DNA from: Deltaproteobacteria bacterium | GTDB taxonomy: Bacteria > Desulfobacterota > Binatia > UBA9968 | DNA length: 37,166 nucleotides | Assembly: GCA_005879605.1 (NCBI GenBank) | Contig: VBKE01000021.1 | Coordinates: forward strand, 1-37,166 | Direction: 5' to 3' | Translations under genes and position numbers: made by a program | Shown: in pieces, positions 16,999 to 25,612 of the stretch | Numbering within the stretch: position 1 is the first letter of the stretch | Layout of the letters: each line of letters begins with the position of its first letter | Notes under the pieces: model-generated | What the model was told of the DNA's origin: nothing | The model's database searches: none | What the model saw: the letters and a program-made list of their open reading frames with translations, nothing else

Positions 16999-17334
16999 TT
17001 ACTCCTTTGCTTCCTTGCTCGAACTCTTCTCGCCCGTGACTACGGCAGAGATCTGAGGCCGGTGAACGCGGATCCTCACGTTGGGAGCCACCTCCAAAGT
17101 CACCACGTTTTCCGCCAGGGCCACCACCTTACCGTAAATTCCGCCGGAGGTCATCACCTCGTCATTTTTTTTGAGCTTGTTGAGCAGCTCCTGGTGCTCC
17201 TTTGTTTTCTTCTGCTGTGGGCGAATGACCATGAAGTACATGATGACAAATATCAGAATGAACGGGAGTAGGGTCATCATCGAGTTGGGCCCGCCGAGCC
17301 CCGGCGCGGCTTGCGCAAATGCAATATCGCTCAT
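16999..17334 (-). CDS. yajC: Sec translocon accessory protein YajC
   Basis: YajC is a small single-span partner of SecD-SecF. This 111-residue protein has a polar N-terminus, one hydrophobic helix (about 19-39, LLPFILIFVIMYFMVIRP), then the typical PQQKKTKEHQELLNKLKKND segment and EVMTSGGIYGKVV, the signature of the cytoplasmic part. GAGGAGG lies five to six bases upstream of ATG. Order tgt-yajC-secD-secF is widely conserved. Confidence 0.95.
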   Translation of the reverse strand: MSDIAFAQAAPGLGGPNSMMTLLPFILIFVIMYFMVIRPQQKKTKEHQELLNKLKKNDEVMTSGGIYGKVVALAENVVTLEVAPNVRIRVHRPQISAVVTGEKSSSKEAKE

Positions 17335-17352
17335 GGATCCTCCTCAAATTAT

Positions 17353-18465
17353 TCAGTCATAGAGAGGCTTCAAATCCCGACGTCGGGTCCAGAAATCGGA
17401 TCGGCCTTCGCGAATGGCCTCACGACACATTTCCATAAGCCGATGGTAAAAGTAAAGGTTGTGGAGGCTATTCAATTGCGACGACAGAATTTCACCGGCC
17501 ATGTAGAGATGGCGCAAGTAGCCCCGAGAAAAATTACGGCAGCAATAGCAAGCACAGTTCTCGTCCGGTGGCCTGGGATCGTTGGCGAATTCAGCGCGCT
17601 TGATGCTAAGTTTGCCCTGGGATGTAAACAGCGTGCCGTTCCTCGCGTTGCGCGTGGGGATGACGCAGTCGAACATGTCGAAACCGGCCCGCACCCCTTT
17701 GAGAATATCCTGCGGCTGCCCTACTCCCATCAAGTACCGCGGGCGGTTTTCCGGTAAGAGTGCCACCGTAAAAGCGCCGATGGATTGAAGCAACTCTTCC
17801 CCTTCGCCAACCCCCAATCCTCCCACTGCGAAACCGTCGAAGGGCATCGGCGTCATCTCTCGAACGCACCAATCGCGCAGGTTCTCGTCCATACCGCCCT
17901 GAACGATGCCGAACATCAGTTGGTCTTTTCGAGCATGAACTTTCAGGGACCGTTCCGCCCAACGAATGGTTCGCCCGGTGGAAGTTCGAACATATTCCCG
18001 CGTCGCATCATGCGGGATGCATTCGTCGAGCACCATTGCAATGTCGCTGCCGAGTGATTCCTGGATCTCCACCACCTTTTCTGGCGTGAGCAGATGAGTG
18101 GAGCCATCCAAGTGGGATTGAAAATGCGCCCCTTCCTCGGCAATACGCCGCATGGCCCCTAAACTGAAAACCTGATACCCGCCGCTGTCGGTCAAAATCG
18201 GCCCATCCCAACCCATGAAGCGATGCAAACCACCCAGCTCTCGAATCAAATCCGCACCCGGCCGAAGATAGAGATGGTAGGTATTACCGAGAACAATCTG
18301 GCAACCCGTTTCTTTTAAATCTCTGGGTAGCATCGCCTTCACCGTTCCCTGCGTCCCGACCGGCATGAAGGTAGGCGTCTCCACAACGCCATGGGCAGTG
18401 ATCAGGCGACCGAGACGAGCCTTGGTCGCCGCATCTTTTTTTATTACTTCAAAGGGAGCAGTCAT
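17353..18465 (-). CDS. tgt: Queuine tRNA-ribosyltransferase (tRNA-guanine transglycosylase)
   Basis: Tgt swaps guanine-34 of GUN-anticodon tRNAs for the queuosine precursor preQ1. From ATG 18465 it has 370 residues. LTDSGGYQVFSLG carries the catalytic Asp93, GGLGVGEG is a substrate-loop motif, and CVIPTRNARNGT carries the nucleophile Asp just before CVIP. The zinc site is CACYCC followed by a downstream His. A TTG at 18498 would add eleven residues encoded by an AT-rich GATTTTCGATTTT-like tract, which I regard as non-coding. It works directly before QueA in the pathway and is its neighbour. Confidence 0.95.
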   Translation of the reverse strand: MTAPFEVIKKDAATKARLGRLITAHGVVETPTFMPVGTQGTVKAMLPRDLKETGCQIVLGNTYHLYLRPGADLIRELGGLHRFMGWDGPILTDSGGYQVFSLGAMRRIAEEGAHFQSHLDGSTHLLTPEKVVEIQESLGSDIAMVLDECIPHDATREYVRTSTGRTIRWAERSLKVHARKDQLMFGIVQGGMDENLRDWCVREMTPMPFDGFAVGGLGVGEGEELLQSIGAFTVALLPENRPRYLMGVGQPQDILKGVRAGFDMFDCVIPTRNARNGTLFTSQGKLSIKRAEFANDPRPPDENCACYCCRNFSRGYLRHLYMAGEILSSQLNSLHNLYFYHRLMEMCREAIREGRSDFWTRRRDLKPLYD

Positions 18466-18527
18466 CTTCCGATTTTCGATTTTTGATTTTCGCTTCAATG
18501 TAAAATCGGCAATTTAAAATGCCAATA

Positions 18528-19565
18528 TTAAAGAATCAACATCGCATCTCCGTAGCTATAAAACCGATACTGCATCTTGATCGCTTCGGCGTAGGCCCGC
18601 CGTACCTGTTCCAGGCCGGCAAACGCGGCCACGAGAATCAAGGGCGTCGAACCTGGAAGATGAAAGTTGGTGATCAGAGCGTCAATGACGCGAAACCGGT
18701 CCCCCGGACGGATATACAGACGCGCGATACCTTCATCCTTCTCTACTTTGCCTTTCTGCAGGGCGATCCACTCCAATGCGCGCGTGCTGGTCGAACCGAC
18801 CGCCACCACCCGATGGCCGGCTTGTTTGGTCCGATTGATTTTATCCGCCGTCTCGGTGGAGAGTACGTACCGCTCCCCTTCCATCCGATGGTTTTCGACC
18901 CGCTCTTCACGCACCGGTTGGAAAGTACCCGGCCCCACGTGCAGGGTCAATAGAGCGCGATCAATTCCGGCTGCCCGCAAACGCTCCAACAACTCAGGAG
19001 TAAAATGAAATCCCGCCGTCGGCGCTGCAATGGCGCCATCATTTGCAGCATAGACCGTTTGATAGCGCTCCCAGTCGAGCGCGGCCGCTTCGCGGTTGCG
19101 CGTGATATAGGGAGGCAGAGGCGGTTCGCCGAGAGCTTGCAGTAGGTCGCGAAAGTCGCCGGAATGATGAAATCCCAATCCGAAACGGCCGCGGCCCATG
19201 TCGCCGATGACCTGCGCCGTCATGCCGTTCGCAAAAATAATTCGGCTCCCGACCTGCGGCTTCTTGGCGCTATCGACGAGAGCCAGCCAAAGGCTGCGCC
19301 TTTCGGGGAATGGTTCGAGGAGCAAGACTTCCACCTTGCCACCGCTCGCTTTTGTGCCATGCAGCCGAGCCGGGAAAACCTTGGTGTCGTTCAAGACCAG
19401 CAGATCGCCCGGTTCAAGAAAATTTTCCAAGTCTGCGAAGACGCTGTGAGTCAGCTCACCGCTCCGTCGCTCAAGCACGAGGAGACGCGACCTTTGCCGG
19501 TCCCGGCTCGGATAGGCAGCAATCAAAGATTCCGGGAGCGCGTAATTGAATTCCTTAAGGTCCAT
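18528..19565 (-). CDS. queA: S-adenosylmethionine:tRNA ribosyltransferase-isomerase QueA
   Basis: QueA transfers and isomerises the ribosyl part of SAM onto preQ1-tRNA to make epoxyqueuosine. The 345-residue protein starts MDLKEFNYALPESLIAAYPS, the standard QueA opening. It continues with LLVLNDTKVFPARLHG, PPLPPYI, YQTVYA and APTAGFHFT, followed by LTLHVGPGTF and FHLPGSTPLILVAAFAG. These are the family's characteristic blocks. I chose ATG 19565 because homology begins there; a GTG at 19616 is in frame. No strong Shine-Dalgarno precedes it. It lies 63 bp upstream of tgt. Confidence 0.95.
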   Translation of the reverse strand: MDLKEFNYALPESLIAAYPSRDRQRSRLLVLERRSGELTHSVFADLENFLEPGDLLVLNDTKVFPARLHGTKASGGKVEVLLLEPFPERRSLWLALVDSAKKPQVGSRIIFANGMTAQVIGDMGRGRFGLGFHHSGDFRDLLQALGEPPLPPYITRNREAAALDWERYQTVYAANDGAIAAPTAGFHFTPELLERLRAAGIDRALLTLHVGPGTFQPVREERVENHRMEGERYVLSTETADKINRTKQAGHRVVAVGSTSTRALEWIALQKGKVEKDEGIARLYIRPGDRFRVIDALITNFHLPGSTPLILVAAFAGLEQVRRAYAEAIKMQYRFYSYGDAMLIL

Positions 19566-19693
19566 AAAAAATAAATGTGATTCCGGCGCGCAAGGGTGAC
19601 CTCGAAGTCCTCTCACCCAGGTCAGGTCGAAGGCTGCGACGGAAGGAACAGCTTGAATTGGATCAAAGATGTAATGTCGGGCAGGTTACAACG

Positions 19694-20449
19694 TCATGTA
19701 TCATTCTTCTTCAGAAACGGTGTGAGCAAGTCGATAGGCACGGGAAAAATGGTCGTTGAATTTTTCTCCGATGCCACCTCGACGAGGCTTTGAAGGAAAC
19801 GGAGCTGTAACGCCATGGGTTGTTTGCCGATAACCTCGGCCGCGTCCGCCAGCTTCTGTGAGGCCTGAAATTCTCCCTCGGCATGAATGACCTTGGCGCG
19901 CCTTTCCCTCTCCGCTTCCGCCTGTTTGGCCATGGCCCGTTGCATTTCCTGGGGAAGATCGATGTGCTTCAGCTCGACGAGCACGACTTTGATCCCCCAG
20001 GGGTCGGTCTGGGCGTCCAGAATCTCCTGAATGCGGGTGTTGATCTTTTCCCTCTCGGCCAAGAGCTCGTCCAACTCACCTTGCCCGCAGACGCTCCGCA
20101 GCGTTACCTGCGCGAGCTGGGAGGTCGCAAAGAGGTAATTCTCCACTTCCCTGACCGCCCGATTCGGGTCCAATACTCGAAAGTAGAGCACCGCATTGAC
20201 TTTCACCGACACGTTGTCGCGGGTGATGACGTCCTGCGGTGGAATGTCCATGGTCACGGTGCGAAGATCCATTTTCACCATCTTTTCAATGCCAGGAATC
20301 ACATAAACCATCCCCGGCCCCCGCGCCCCCACCATACGGCCCAGTCTAAAAACAACCGCCCGTTCGTATTCCTTAAGAATTTTTATTCCGCTGATAATGA
20401 GAATAACGACGATAATAAAAAACGTTGCAAGCGGTCCGACTCCAAACAT
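19694..20449 (-). CDS. Slipin/stomatin-like SPFH-domain membrane protein
   Basis: From ATG 20449 (GGGAGG four bases upstream) the protein has 251 residues: one N-terminal membrane helix (about 7-24), then an SPFH/band-7 domain with [22 protein letters not shown] and [17 protein letters not shown], and a helical C-terminal part rich in charged residues ([21 protein letters not shown]). This pattern is that of slipins (YbbK/stomatin relatives), which form membrane-bound oligomers. The gene lies 11 bp after an nfeD gene. NfeD-slipin pairs are a well-known operon in which the NfeD protease is thought to act on the stomatin partner. HflC or QmcA is less likely given the nfeD neighbour. Confidence 0.9.
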   Translation of the reverse strand: MFGVGPLATFFIIVVILIISGIKILKEYERAVVFRLGRMVGARGPGMVYVIPGIEKMVKMDLRTVTMDIPPQDVITRDNVSVKVNAVLYFRVLDPNRAVREVENYLFATSQLAQVTLRSVCGQGELDELLAEREKINTRIQEILDAQTDPWGIKVVLVELKHIDLPQEMQRAMAKQAEAERERRAKVIHAEGEFQASQKLADAAEVIGKQPMALQLRFLQSLVEVASEKNSTTIFPVPIDLLTPFLKKNDT

Positions 20450-20460
20450 GGCTGCCTCCC

Positions 20461-21774
20461 CTAGTTCTTTGCTCCGCTCTCGGAAAAGCGACTCACCTTG
20501 AGACACATACCGTCGTAACCCACCACTTTGACTTTCTCCCCGATGTCGATTTCGGCATCAGCTTGAGCATTCCAGTATTCGCCATGAACGAATATCTTAC
20601 CGGCGGGATTTAGCTTGCCGCGCACCTCACCGACCTCACCGAGGAGTCCTTCCAATCCCAACGTCGGCCTGGATTTCTGCGATCGAAAGACCAGGTAGCT
20701 GACGGCAAGCACAAAGGCTCCCAAAGTCCCGACCGCGGTGAAAACGATCGGACGGTCCACGCCGAAATCAGATCCCTGGGTGTCGAACAATAGCAAGGAT
20801 CCAAGCGCCATCGCGATGATGCCGCCGACCCCCAAGACCCCGAAGCTGGGAAAGAAAGCTTCACCGACGAGCAGCGCCACGCCGAGCAGCATCAAAATGA
20901 GTCCCGTATAATTGATCGGCAGCAGTTGGAACGACGCCAGCGCAAGCAAAAGACAGATGGCCCCCGCCACGCCCGGAAAAAAAACTCCGGGGTGAGAGAA
21001 CTCCATGTAGAGCCCTAAAATCCCGGCCATCATGAACAAATAAGCGATGTTCGGGTCGGCAATGGCGTTGATGATTCGCTGCTTTAAACTCATCTCGTAG
21101 CGCACTATCCGAACCCCTTTCAGAGCCAGAGTATGCGGACGCCCCTCGAGCTCGATTTTTCGTCCATCCGCCTGTCTGAGCAGATCGTCGATATCTTTGG
21201 CAACGATATCGATGACGTTTTTTTTCAACGCTTCTCTTTCGGTGATGGAAACGCTCTTACGCACCGCCTGGACGGCCCACTCGGTATTGCGACCACGCTG
21301 TTGGGCGATGCTTTCGCTGAATGATGCGGTGAAGTTTTCGATCTTCTCGCCCATGACGCCTTTGACTTCCTGTCCCCCGCCCGAAACCGGATGCGCCGCG
21401 CCGATATTGGTTCCCGGCGCCATCGCCGCGATGTGACCTGACATGGTGACAAACACCCCAGCGGAGCCCGCCCCGGCGCCACTCGGTGAGACATAAACGA
21501 TTACCGGGACCGGCGCGCCCAAAATTTCTTTAACGATGGTGCGCGTCGAGGTGAGCAGCCCCCCCGGGGTATCGAGTTGAATCACCAGCGCCTGCGCACG
21601 GTTCAACTTCGCGCGCCCGATGCTCTCGCGGATGAAATCGTCCACGGCCGGATTAATGGTTCCGTCGATAACGATGACATCGACATGCGGTGCGGACGGG
21701 TCTTGCGGCTGCGCCATGACCCCCAGCCCCACCACCATCAATGTCAGGAAAAAAAGAATCTTAAGCGTTCTCAC
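20461..21774 (-). CDS. NfeD-family membrane serine protease, long form
   Basis: The 437-residue long-form NfeD has a signal peptide or anchor (1-21), a ClpP-like protease domain (about 30-230), a cluster of membrane helices (about 235-370) and a C-terminal OB-fold NfeD domain. [15 protein letters not shown] (64-78) and [12 protein letters not shown], with candidate nucleophile Ser104, match the archaeal 1510-N protease. The general base is probably Lys144, or Lys138. The start is GTG 21774, which overlaps the upstream uracil-DNA glycosylase gene by 14 bp. The slipin gene follows, its likely substrate or partner. Role in membrane protein quality control is inferred from the family. Confidence 0.9.
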   Translation of the reverse strand: MRTLKILFFLTLMVVGLGVMAQPQDPSAPHVDVIVIDGTINPAVDDFIRESIGRAKLNRAQALVIQLDTPGGLLTSTRTIVKEILGAPVPVIVYVSPSGAGAGSAGVFVTMSGHIAAMAPGTNIGAAHPVSGGGQEVKGVMGEKIENFTASFSESIAQQRGRNTEWAVQAVRKSVSITEREALKKNVIDIVAKDIDDLLRQADGRKIELEGRPHTLALKGVRIVRYEMSLKQRIINAIADPNIAYLFMMAGILGLYMEFSHPGVFFPGVAGAICLLLALASFQLLPINYTGLILMLLGVALLVGEAFFPSFGVLGVGGIIAMALGSLLLFDTQGSDFGVDRPIVFTAVGTLGAFVLAVSYLVFRSQKSRPTLGLEGLLGEVGEVRGKLNPAGKIFVHGEYWNAQADAEIDIGEKVKVVGYDGMCLKVSRFSESGAKN

Positions 21775-22522
21775 CGCGCATCTCTTTCATCACTTTTTTG
21801 ATGTCTTGCCAAACTAGTTTCTTGTCCGCCGGGTTGCGCAGTAAATAGGCCGGATGGAATGTCGGCATCAGTTTGATTCCATGATAACTGTGCCAATTGC
21901 CCCGCAACTTGGTAATTGGAGCTTTCGTTTGCAGCAGTGTCTGCACGGCAAACTTGCCCAACGCGACAATTATTTCGGGCCGCACCAGGTCAATCTGTTT
22001 TTTCAGGAAGGGCTCACAAGAGGCGACCTCGTCGGGTTCGGGGTTGCGGTTTTCCGGTGGGCGACACTTTACAACGTTGGCGATGTAGACGTCCTCACGG
22101 CGAAAACCCATTCCCTTGGTGATAATATCGGTCAAGAGCTGTCCGGCCCGCCCGACGAAAGGCTCTCCTTGCAAATCTTCATCGCGTCCCGGTCCTTCGC
22201 CAATAAACATCAGCTTTGCGTTGCGATTGCCCACGCCGAAGACCAAGTGCGTTCGGCCGGGCCAGAGTTTGCACCGACGGCAGTCGCCGATGGCCGCGCG
22301 CAGCTCCTCGAGGCTTTTGGCTTGAAATGCGGCTGCAGAGTCGGAAAAAAGGTCACCAGCAGTGCCACTTAAGAGATTCTCGTTGTTCGCCATTACGGAA
22401 CCCGTTTTCGGAAGATCGTCTTGCGGCACAAAGCGGACGCCGATGCGCTGCCGCCGTTGCAAGTGACGGCTCAAGGAGGTCACCAGCTTAGCCAATTCTG
22501 CTCCGTCACCTTGTTCGGACAT
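21761..22522 (-). CDS. Uracil-DNA glycosylase, Fe-S (family 4-type)
   Basis: The enzyme removes uracil from DNA as the first step of base-excision repair. The 253-residue protein has four cysteines placed as in [4Fe-4S] UDGs: Cys81, Cys84, Cys153 and Cys169. Motif A is GEGPGRDED (108-116), with GEGPG where many family-4 enzymes have GEAPG. The PFVGRAGQLL segment follows and motif B is HPAYLLRNP (223-231). The N-terminal 70 residues are variable and probably flexible, as in related sequences. GGAAGG six bases before ATG 22522 decides the start over upstream ATGs. Its 3' end overlaps nfeD. Confidence 0.9.
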   Translation of the reverse strand: MSEQGDGAELAKLVTSLSRHLQRRQRIGVRFVPQDDLPKTGSVMANNENLLSGTAGDLFSDSAAAFQAKSLEELRAAIGDCRRCKLWPGRTHLVFGVGNRNAKLMFIGEGPGRDEDLQGEPFVGRAGQLLTDIITKGMGFRREDVYIANVVKCRPPENRNPEPDEVASCEPFLKKQIDLVRPEIIVALGKFAVQTLLQTKAPITKLRGNWHSYHGIKLMPTFHPAYLLRNPADKKLVWQDIKKVMKEMRGENA

Positions 22523-22609
22523 AAGCATCCTTCCATCGGCGGATCTTATCACCGGACGACGAAAGGTATCAATAACACGGGCGCAGGTCGATCGCCAATC
22601 GATTGGGAC

Positions 22610-23152
22610 CTAGCCAAGCTGCCCCAGCTGAGCCAGATAGACCGACCGGAGGGGAGTCAAGAAAGTTAGTGTCTGCGGCCATAAATAATCTTGATAGGTG
22701 TAGGAAGAGCCATGGAAAGCGCCGTCGTAGTAGAGCAGCGTTGCCTCGGCAAAGATACCGGATCGAAGATATATCCGATGGCTCGCGTTCTTCGTCGATG
22801 CCAGGACAATTTTACCCGATTCGAGATAGCCGGGATCGAGGTTCATTCTCCGTCCCGAATGCTGCGGCATTTCGCTCCGGTACCTGTCCTCTATCCTTTG
22901 TGTCGCGAGTTTGAAATCGGCGAGTCTTTCCGGAGAGGCCAGAGGCTCAAAAGAAACGAATCTCCGCAACAACCCGGGACCCATTTCTTCTTCGTAGAAT
23001 CTGGAGAAACTCCAGGGGAAAATTTCACTGCGGGCGTCGATAGAACCAAAGATTGCGGCCAAGTCCGTTTCGACGGCGGCTAAAAGTTCGCTGTCAGATG
23101 ACAGTAGGGCGACGAAATATTTCGCAGGCTTGGGTTCCCTAGGAGTTCCCAT
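22610..23152 (-). CDS. DUF4416 family protein
   Basis: This 180-residue protein matches the uncharacterised DUF4416 family. Its recognisable blocks are the opening KYFVALLSSD, SEIFPWSFSRFYEEEMG, LLRRFVSFEPLASPERLADFK, RRMNLDPGYLESGKIVLAST, HRIYLRSGIFAEATLLYYDG and the C-terminal TYQDYLWP. The family is widespread in Desulfobacterota, Nitrospirota and relatives and has no established function. No signal peptide or membrane segment is visible. The start overlaps coaBC by 14 bp, indicating translational coupling; I see no strong Shine-Dalgarno of its own. Confidence 0.85.
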   Translation of the reverse strand: MGTPREPKPAKYFVALLSSDSELLAAVETDLAAIFGSIDARSEIFPWSFSRFYEEEMGPGLLRRFVSFEPLASPERLADFKLATQRIEDRYRSEMPQHSGRRMNLDPGYLESGKIVLASTKNASHRIYLRSGIFAEATLLYYDGAFHGSSYTYQDYLWPQTLTFLTPLRSVYLAQLGQLG

Positions 23153-24359
23153 CTGAATGTTTGTCTTTCAAAGCCAGAAGATGATCATAGATCCGATCCG
23201 CCAACTCATCCTTAGTCATGAGTGATAGGGAATCGCTCGCGCCGCTACGATCCACGATCGTTGCGATATTGGTATCGCCGTCGAATCCGCCTCCGGCTTG
23301 AGTGACGTCGTTCGCCACGATTAAATCGAGGTTTTTTTCGTGGAGTTTCCGTGTCGCGTTTGCAATGAGTTCTTCCGTCTCCGCAGCAAAACCCACCAAC
23401 AGCTTGCCATTCTTCCTCCGTCCCAATTCCCTGAGAATGTCGGGATTCGGTTCGAGGCGAATGTCAAGGGGAGCTTTTCCCCGCTTCAATTTCTTGCTGG
23501 AAGCGTCCACAGGGCGATAGTCGGCAACCGCCGCGGCCATGATGACCGCCGTGCACTCCGGGAATTGCTCGAGCACGGCGCGGCGCATCTCGGCCGCTGT
23601 ATTCACCGGGATGAGTCGGACTGCCGACGGAGGCTCGATCGCACTGGGGCCGCTAACTAAAACGACCCCGGCTCCCCTCCGCACCGCGGCGCGTGCCAGC
23701 GCATAACCCATTTTTCCAGACGAACGATTGGAAATGTAACGAACCGGATCCAACGGCTCGCGACTTGGCCCCGCGGTGATCAGAAATCTTTCACCGAGCA
23801 GGTCTTTTTTTCTCAGCAGAGACCGTATTTCCTCTAAGATTTTCTCCGGCTCGGGCAGGCGGCCTTTGCCCTCATAGCCACATGCAAGATAGCCTTCCGC
23901 TGGTTCCATGAAATGGTAACCGATCCGCCGTAGTTTCCGAATATTCTCCTGTAAAATAGGATTTTCGTACATGTGAATGTTCATAGCCGGCGCGATCAAG
24001 ACGGGCGCTTGCGTGGCCATCAGCACAGTCGTCAATAAATCGTCGGCGATTCCCGCTGCGATCTTGCCGATCACGTTCGCGGTCGCTGGCGCGATGACAA
24101 ACAAATCCGCGGAGTCCGCCAAATTGATATGGCCGATTTCCGATTCTTGGGTAAGATTGAAAGTTTCAGTTGCAACTGGTTTTCCAGAAAGGGTTTGAAA
24201 AGTGAGTGGAGTCACAAACTCCATGGCTGCCCGCGTCATGATTACCTGCACGGCCAAACTATCTTTGACCAATAGTCGGACGAGTTCGACGGCTTTGTAA
24301 CAGGCGATCCCTCCGGTTACACCAATAATCACTGTTTTTTCCTTCTCGCCCACCGTCAT
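23139..24359 (-). CDS. coaBC: Bifunctional CoaBC (phosphopantothenoylcysteine decarboxylase/synthetase)
   Basis: CoaBC carries out two consecutive steps of coenzyme A synthesis: CTP-dependent ligation of cysteine to phosphopantothenate and FMN-dependent decarboxylation. The 406-residue protein has an N-terminal CoaC flavoprotein (about 8-185): GVTGGIACYKAVELVRLL, the APAMNIHMYENP motif, and ACGYEGKGRLPEP with the active-site Cys. The CoaB half (about 190-400) has TAGPSREPLDPVRYISNRSS (starting about residue 194), GKMGYALA and the K-L-K-R segment. It is the first gene of the long minus-strand block, so the block's promoter should lie in 24360-24675. Confidence 0.95.
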   Translation of the reverse strand: MTVGEKEKTVIIGVTGGIACYKAVELVRLLVKDSLAVQVIMTRAAMEFVTPLTFQTLSGKPVATETFNLTQESEIGHINLADSADLFVIAPATANVIGKIAAGIADDLLTTVLMATQAPVLIAPAMNIHMYENPILQENIRKLRRIGYHFMEPAEGYLACGYEGKGRLPEPEKILEEIRSLLRKKDLLGERFLITAGPSREPLDPVRYISNRSSGKMGYALARAAVRRGAGVVLVSGPSAIEPPSAVRLIPVNTAAEMRRAVLEQFPECTAVIMAAAVADYRPVDASSKKLKRGKAPLDIRLEPNPDILRELGRRKNGKLLVGFAAETEELIANATRKLHEKNLDLIVANDVTQAGGGFDGDTNIATIVDRSGASDSLSLMTKDELADRIYDHLLALKDKHSDGNS

Positions 24360-24489
24360 ATTGTCAAAATAACCGAATAATCAGGGGTTTGCAAACTTTT
24401 ACCCGCCTCGGATTGAGTAGGAATTGTGAAATTGACCCCGTTCTGACTCAGTTGCAACTTTTTGTCGTTCGTTTTCTCTAACATTCAAG

Positions 24490-24539
24490 TTAATAATTCC
24501 ACCACAATCGAGGAAGTTCCTTCAATTGCCAATTATTAA
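24490..24539. promoter_or_regulatory. Nested inverted repeats upstream of mlaA
   Basis: TTAATAATT (24490-24498) and AATTATTAA (24531-24539) are perfect nine-base inverted copies, 32 bases apart. Between them lies the palindrome AGGAA-G-TTCCT (24511-24521). The set ends 22 bases before the candidate sigma-54 element, so it could be an activator or architectural-protein site; that role is inference. Confidence 0.35.
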
Positions 24540-24560
24540 TGTCAGAAGGGCTTGGACAGG

Positions 24561-24575
24561 TGGCATGCTTTTGGC
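24561..24575 (+). promoter_or_regulatory. Candidate sigma-54 (-24/-12) promoter for mlaA
   Basis: TGGCATGCTTTTGGC has GG and GC at exactly the separation of the TGGCACG-N4-TTGC consensus. It differs at two positions: T for C in the -24 box and G for T in the -12 box. It lies about 100 bases before the mlaA start and just downstream of inverted repeats that could bind an activator. Confidence 0.35.
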
Positions 24576-24675
24576 GTAACGTTCTCAATTCAAACTACGG
24601 TAGAACTTAGTGTTTTTACTTGACCAAAATATCAACTTAATATAAGTGACAACGAAGGCTGCAAAGGAGACATGC

Positions 24676-25524
24676 ATGAATAGAGCTTCTCGGTTCTCGA
24701 TATCGTATTTTTGGCGAGGGGTGCTGTTGGCGGTTACACTCAGCTGGTCGCTAGTGAGCGTCGGCGTAATCTATGCGGGCGATGAGGCCCAAATCGGTGA
24801 GCCGAGTTCAGATGGAATTGGAGCTGGGCCAACGACGCCTCTTGCCGACATTCAAACCGTTTCTGAAAGCTCTGCTTACGCCTTCGAATTGGCCGATGGA
24901 TCAGCAGGGGGCGAGGATTTCGAAAGCGACCCCTTCGAAAGCTTCAACGAGAAAATGTTTTGGTTCAATCGGGAGGTACTGGATCGGTTTATACTCAAAC
25001 CCGTAGCGACCGCTTGGGACTTCGTGCTTCCAGATCCCGTGCAAAGGGGAATTCACAATGCCTTTGACAATCTCCAGGTAGTCCGGCGCGTGGTGAATAA
25101 TGCCCTGCAACTCAAATTCGTCGGCACGGCCAAGGAAATCGCGCGCTTCGGTATCAACAGCACACTCGGAGTCGTCGGTCTATTTGACCTGGCTAAGGAC
25201 GGCTTCGGCATCGAACAAAGCGACGAGGACACCGGACAAACATTCGGCGTTTGGGGAATGGGCCCCGGTCCGTACCTCGTTCTCCCCTTCCTACCGCCGC
25301 TCACGATTCGTGACGGTATCGGCTATGCCCTAGACTCGGCCATGACCCCTTACATCTACTTTGTGCCGTGGTATGTCACTATTGGCGGGAACGCGACGAA
25401 CATCGTTAACGAGCGATCCCTCAACCTGGACCGTTTTGAACGGGTCGAAGAAAGCACGGTCGACCTCTACGGAGCCGTGCGCAATGCCTACCTGCAAAGG
25501 CGAGCCGCTGCGATCAGGCAGTAA
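24676..25524 (+). CDS. mlaA: MlaA/VacJ-family outer-membrane lipid-asymmetry protein
   Basis: MlaA sits in the outer membrane and removes misplaced phospholipids from its outer leaflet for retrograde transport. From ATG 24676 (AAGGAG upstream) the protein has 282 residues. The hallmark DPFESFNEKMFWFNREVLDR follows a long acidic linker. Further blocks are RFGINSTLGVVGLFDLA, EDTGQTFGVWGMGPGPYLVLP and RDGIGYALDSAM. The N-terminus is a signal peptide with likely cleavage at IYA-G, and there is no lipobox cysteine, unlike E. coli MlaA. No mlaBCDEF genes are in the window. It converges on a TolC-family gene. Confidence 0.9.
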   Translation: MNRASRFSISYFWRGVLLAVTLSWSLVSVGVIYAGDEAQIGEPSSDGIGAGPTTPLADIQTVSESSAYAFELADGSAGGEDFESDPFESFNEKMFWFNREVLDRFILKPVATAWDFVLPDPVQRGIHNAFDNLQVVRRVVNNALQLKFVGTAKEIARFGINSTLGVVGLFDLAKDGFGIEQSDEDTGQTFGVWGMGPGPYLVLPFLPPLTIRDGIGYALDSAMTPYIYFVPWYVTIGGNATNIVNERSLNLDRFERVEESTVDLYGAVRNAYLQRRAAAIRQ

Positions 25525-25548
25525 TCGGCTGTAAGCCAGACAATGGTT

Positions 25549-25581
25549 CGGAGTGAGTGGCATTAAAGACCACTCACTCCG
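25549..25581. terminator. Bidirectional terminator-like hairpin between mlaA and the TolC gene
   Basis: CGGAGTGAGTGG (25549-25560) and CCACTCACTCCG (25570-25581) form a perfect 12-bp stem with a nine-base loop. It lies 25 bases after the mlaA stop and 32 bases before the end of the converging gene. A T-rich tract appears only further on (ATCTTTTC), so termination efficiency is uncertain. Confidence 0.6.
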
Positions 25582-25612
25582 CATCCGCCGCAGAATTATC
25601 TTTTCATGAACA

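Larger units (their letters stand above)
24360..24675. other. Divergent control region between coaBC and mlaA
   Basis: There is no gene here. The stretch serves two divergent units. On the plus side there is a candidate sigma-54 element and nested inverted repeats (listed separately), plus a weak TTGACC (24620-24625) with TATAAG (24641-24646) at a short 15-base spacing. On the minus side, toward coaBC, TTGCAA and an AT-rich hexamer can be paired only loosely, so I make no promoter call. Confidence 0.5.

Noticed and set aside
18466..18498. TTG start adding eleven residues to Tgt
   Set aside because: The added residues come from an AT-rich tract resembling intergenic repeats, and Tgt homology begins at ATG 18465.
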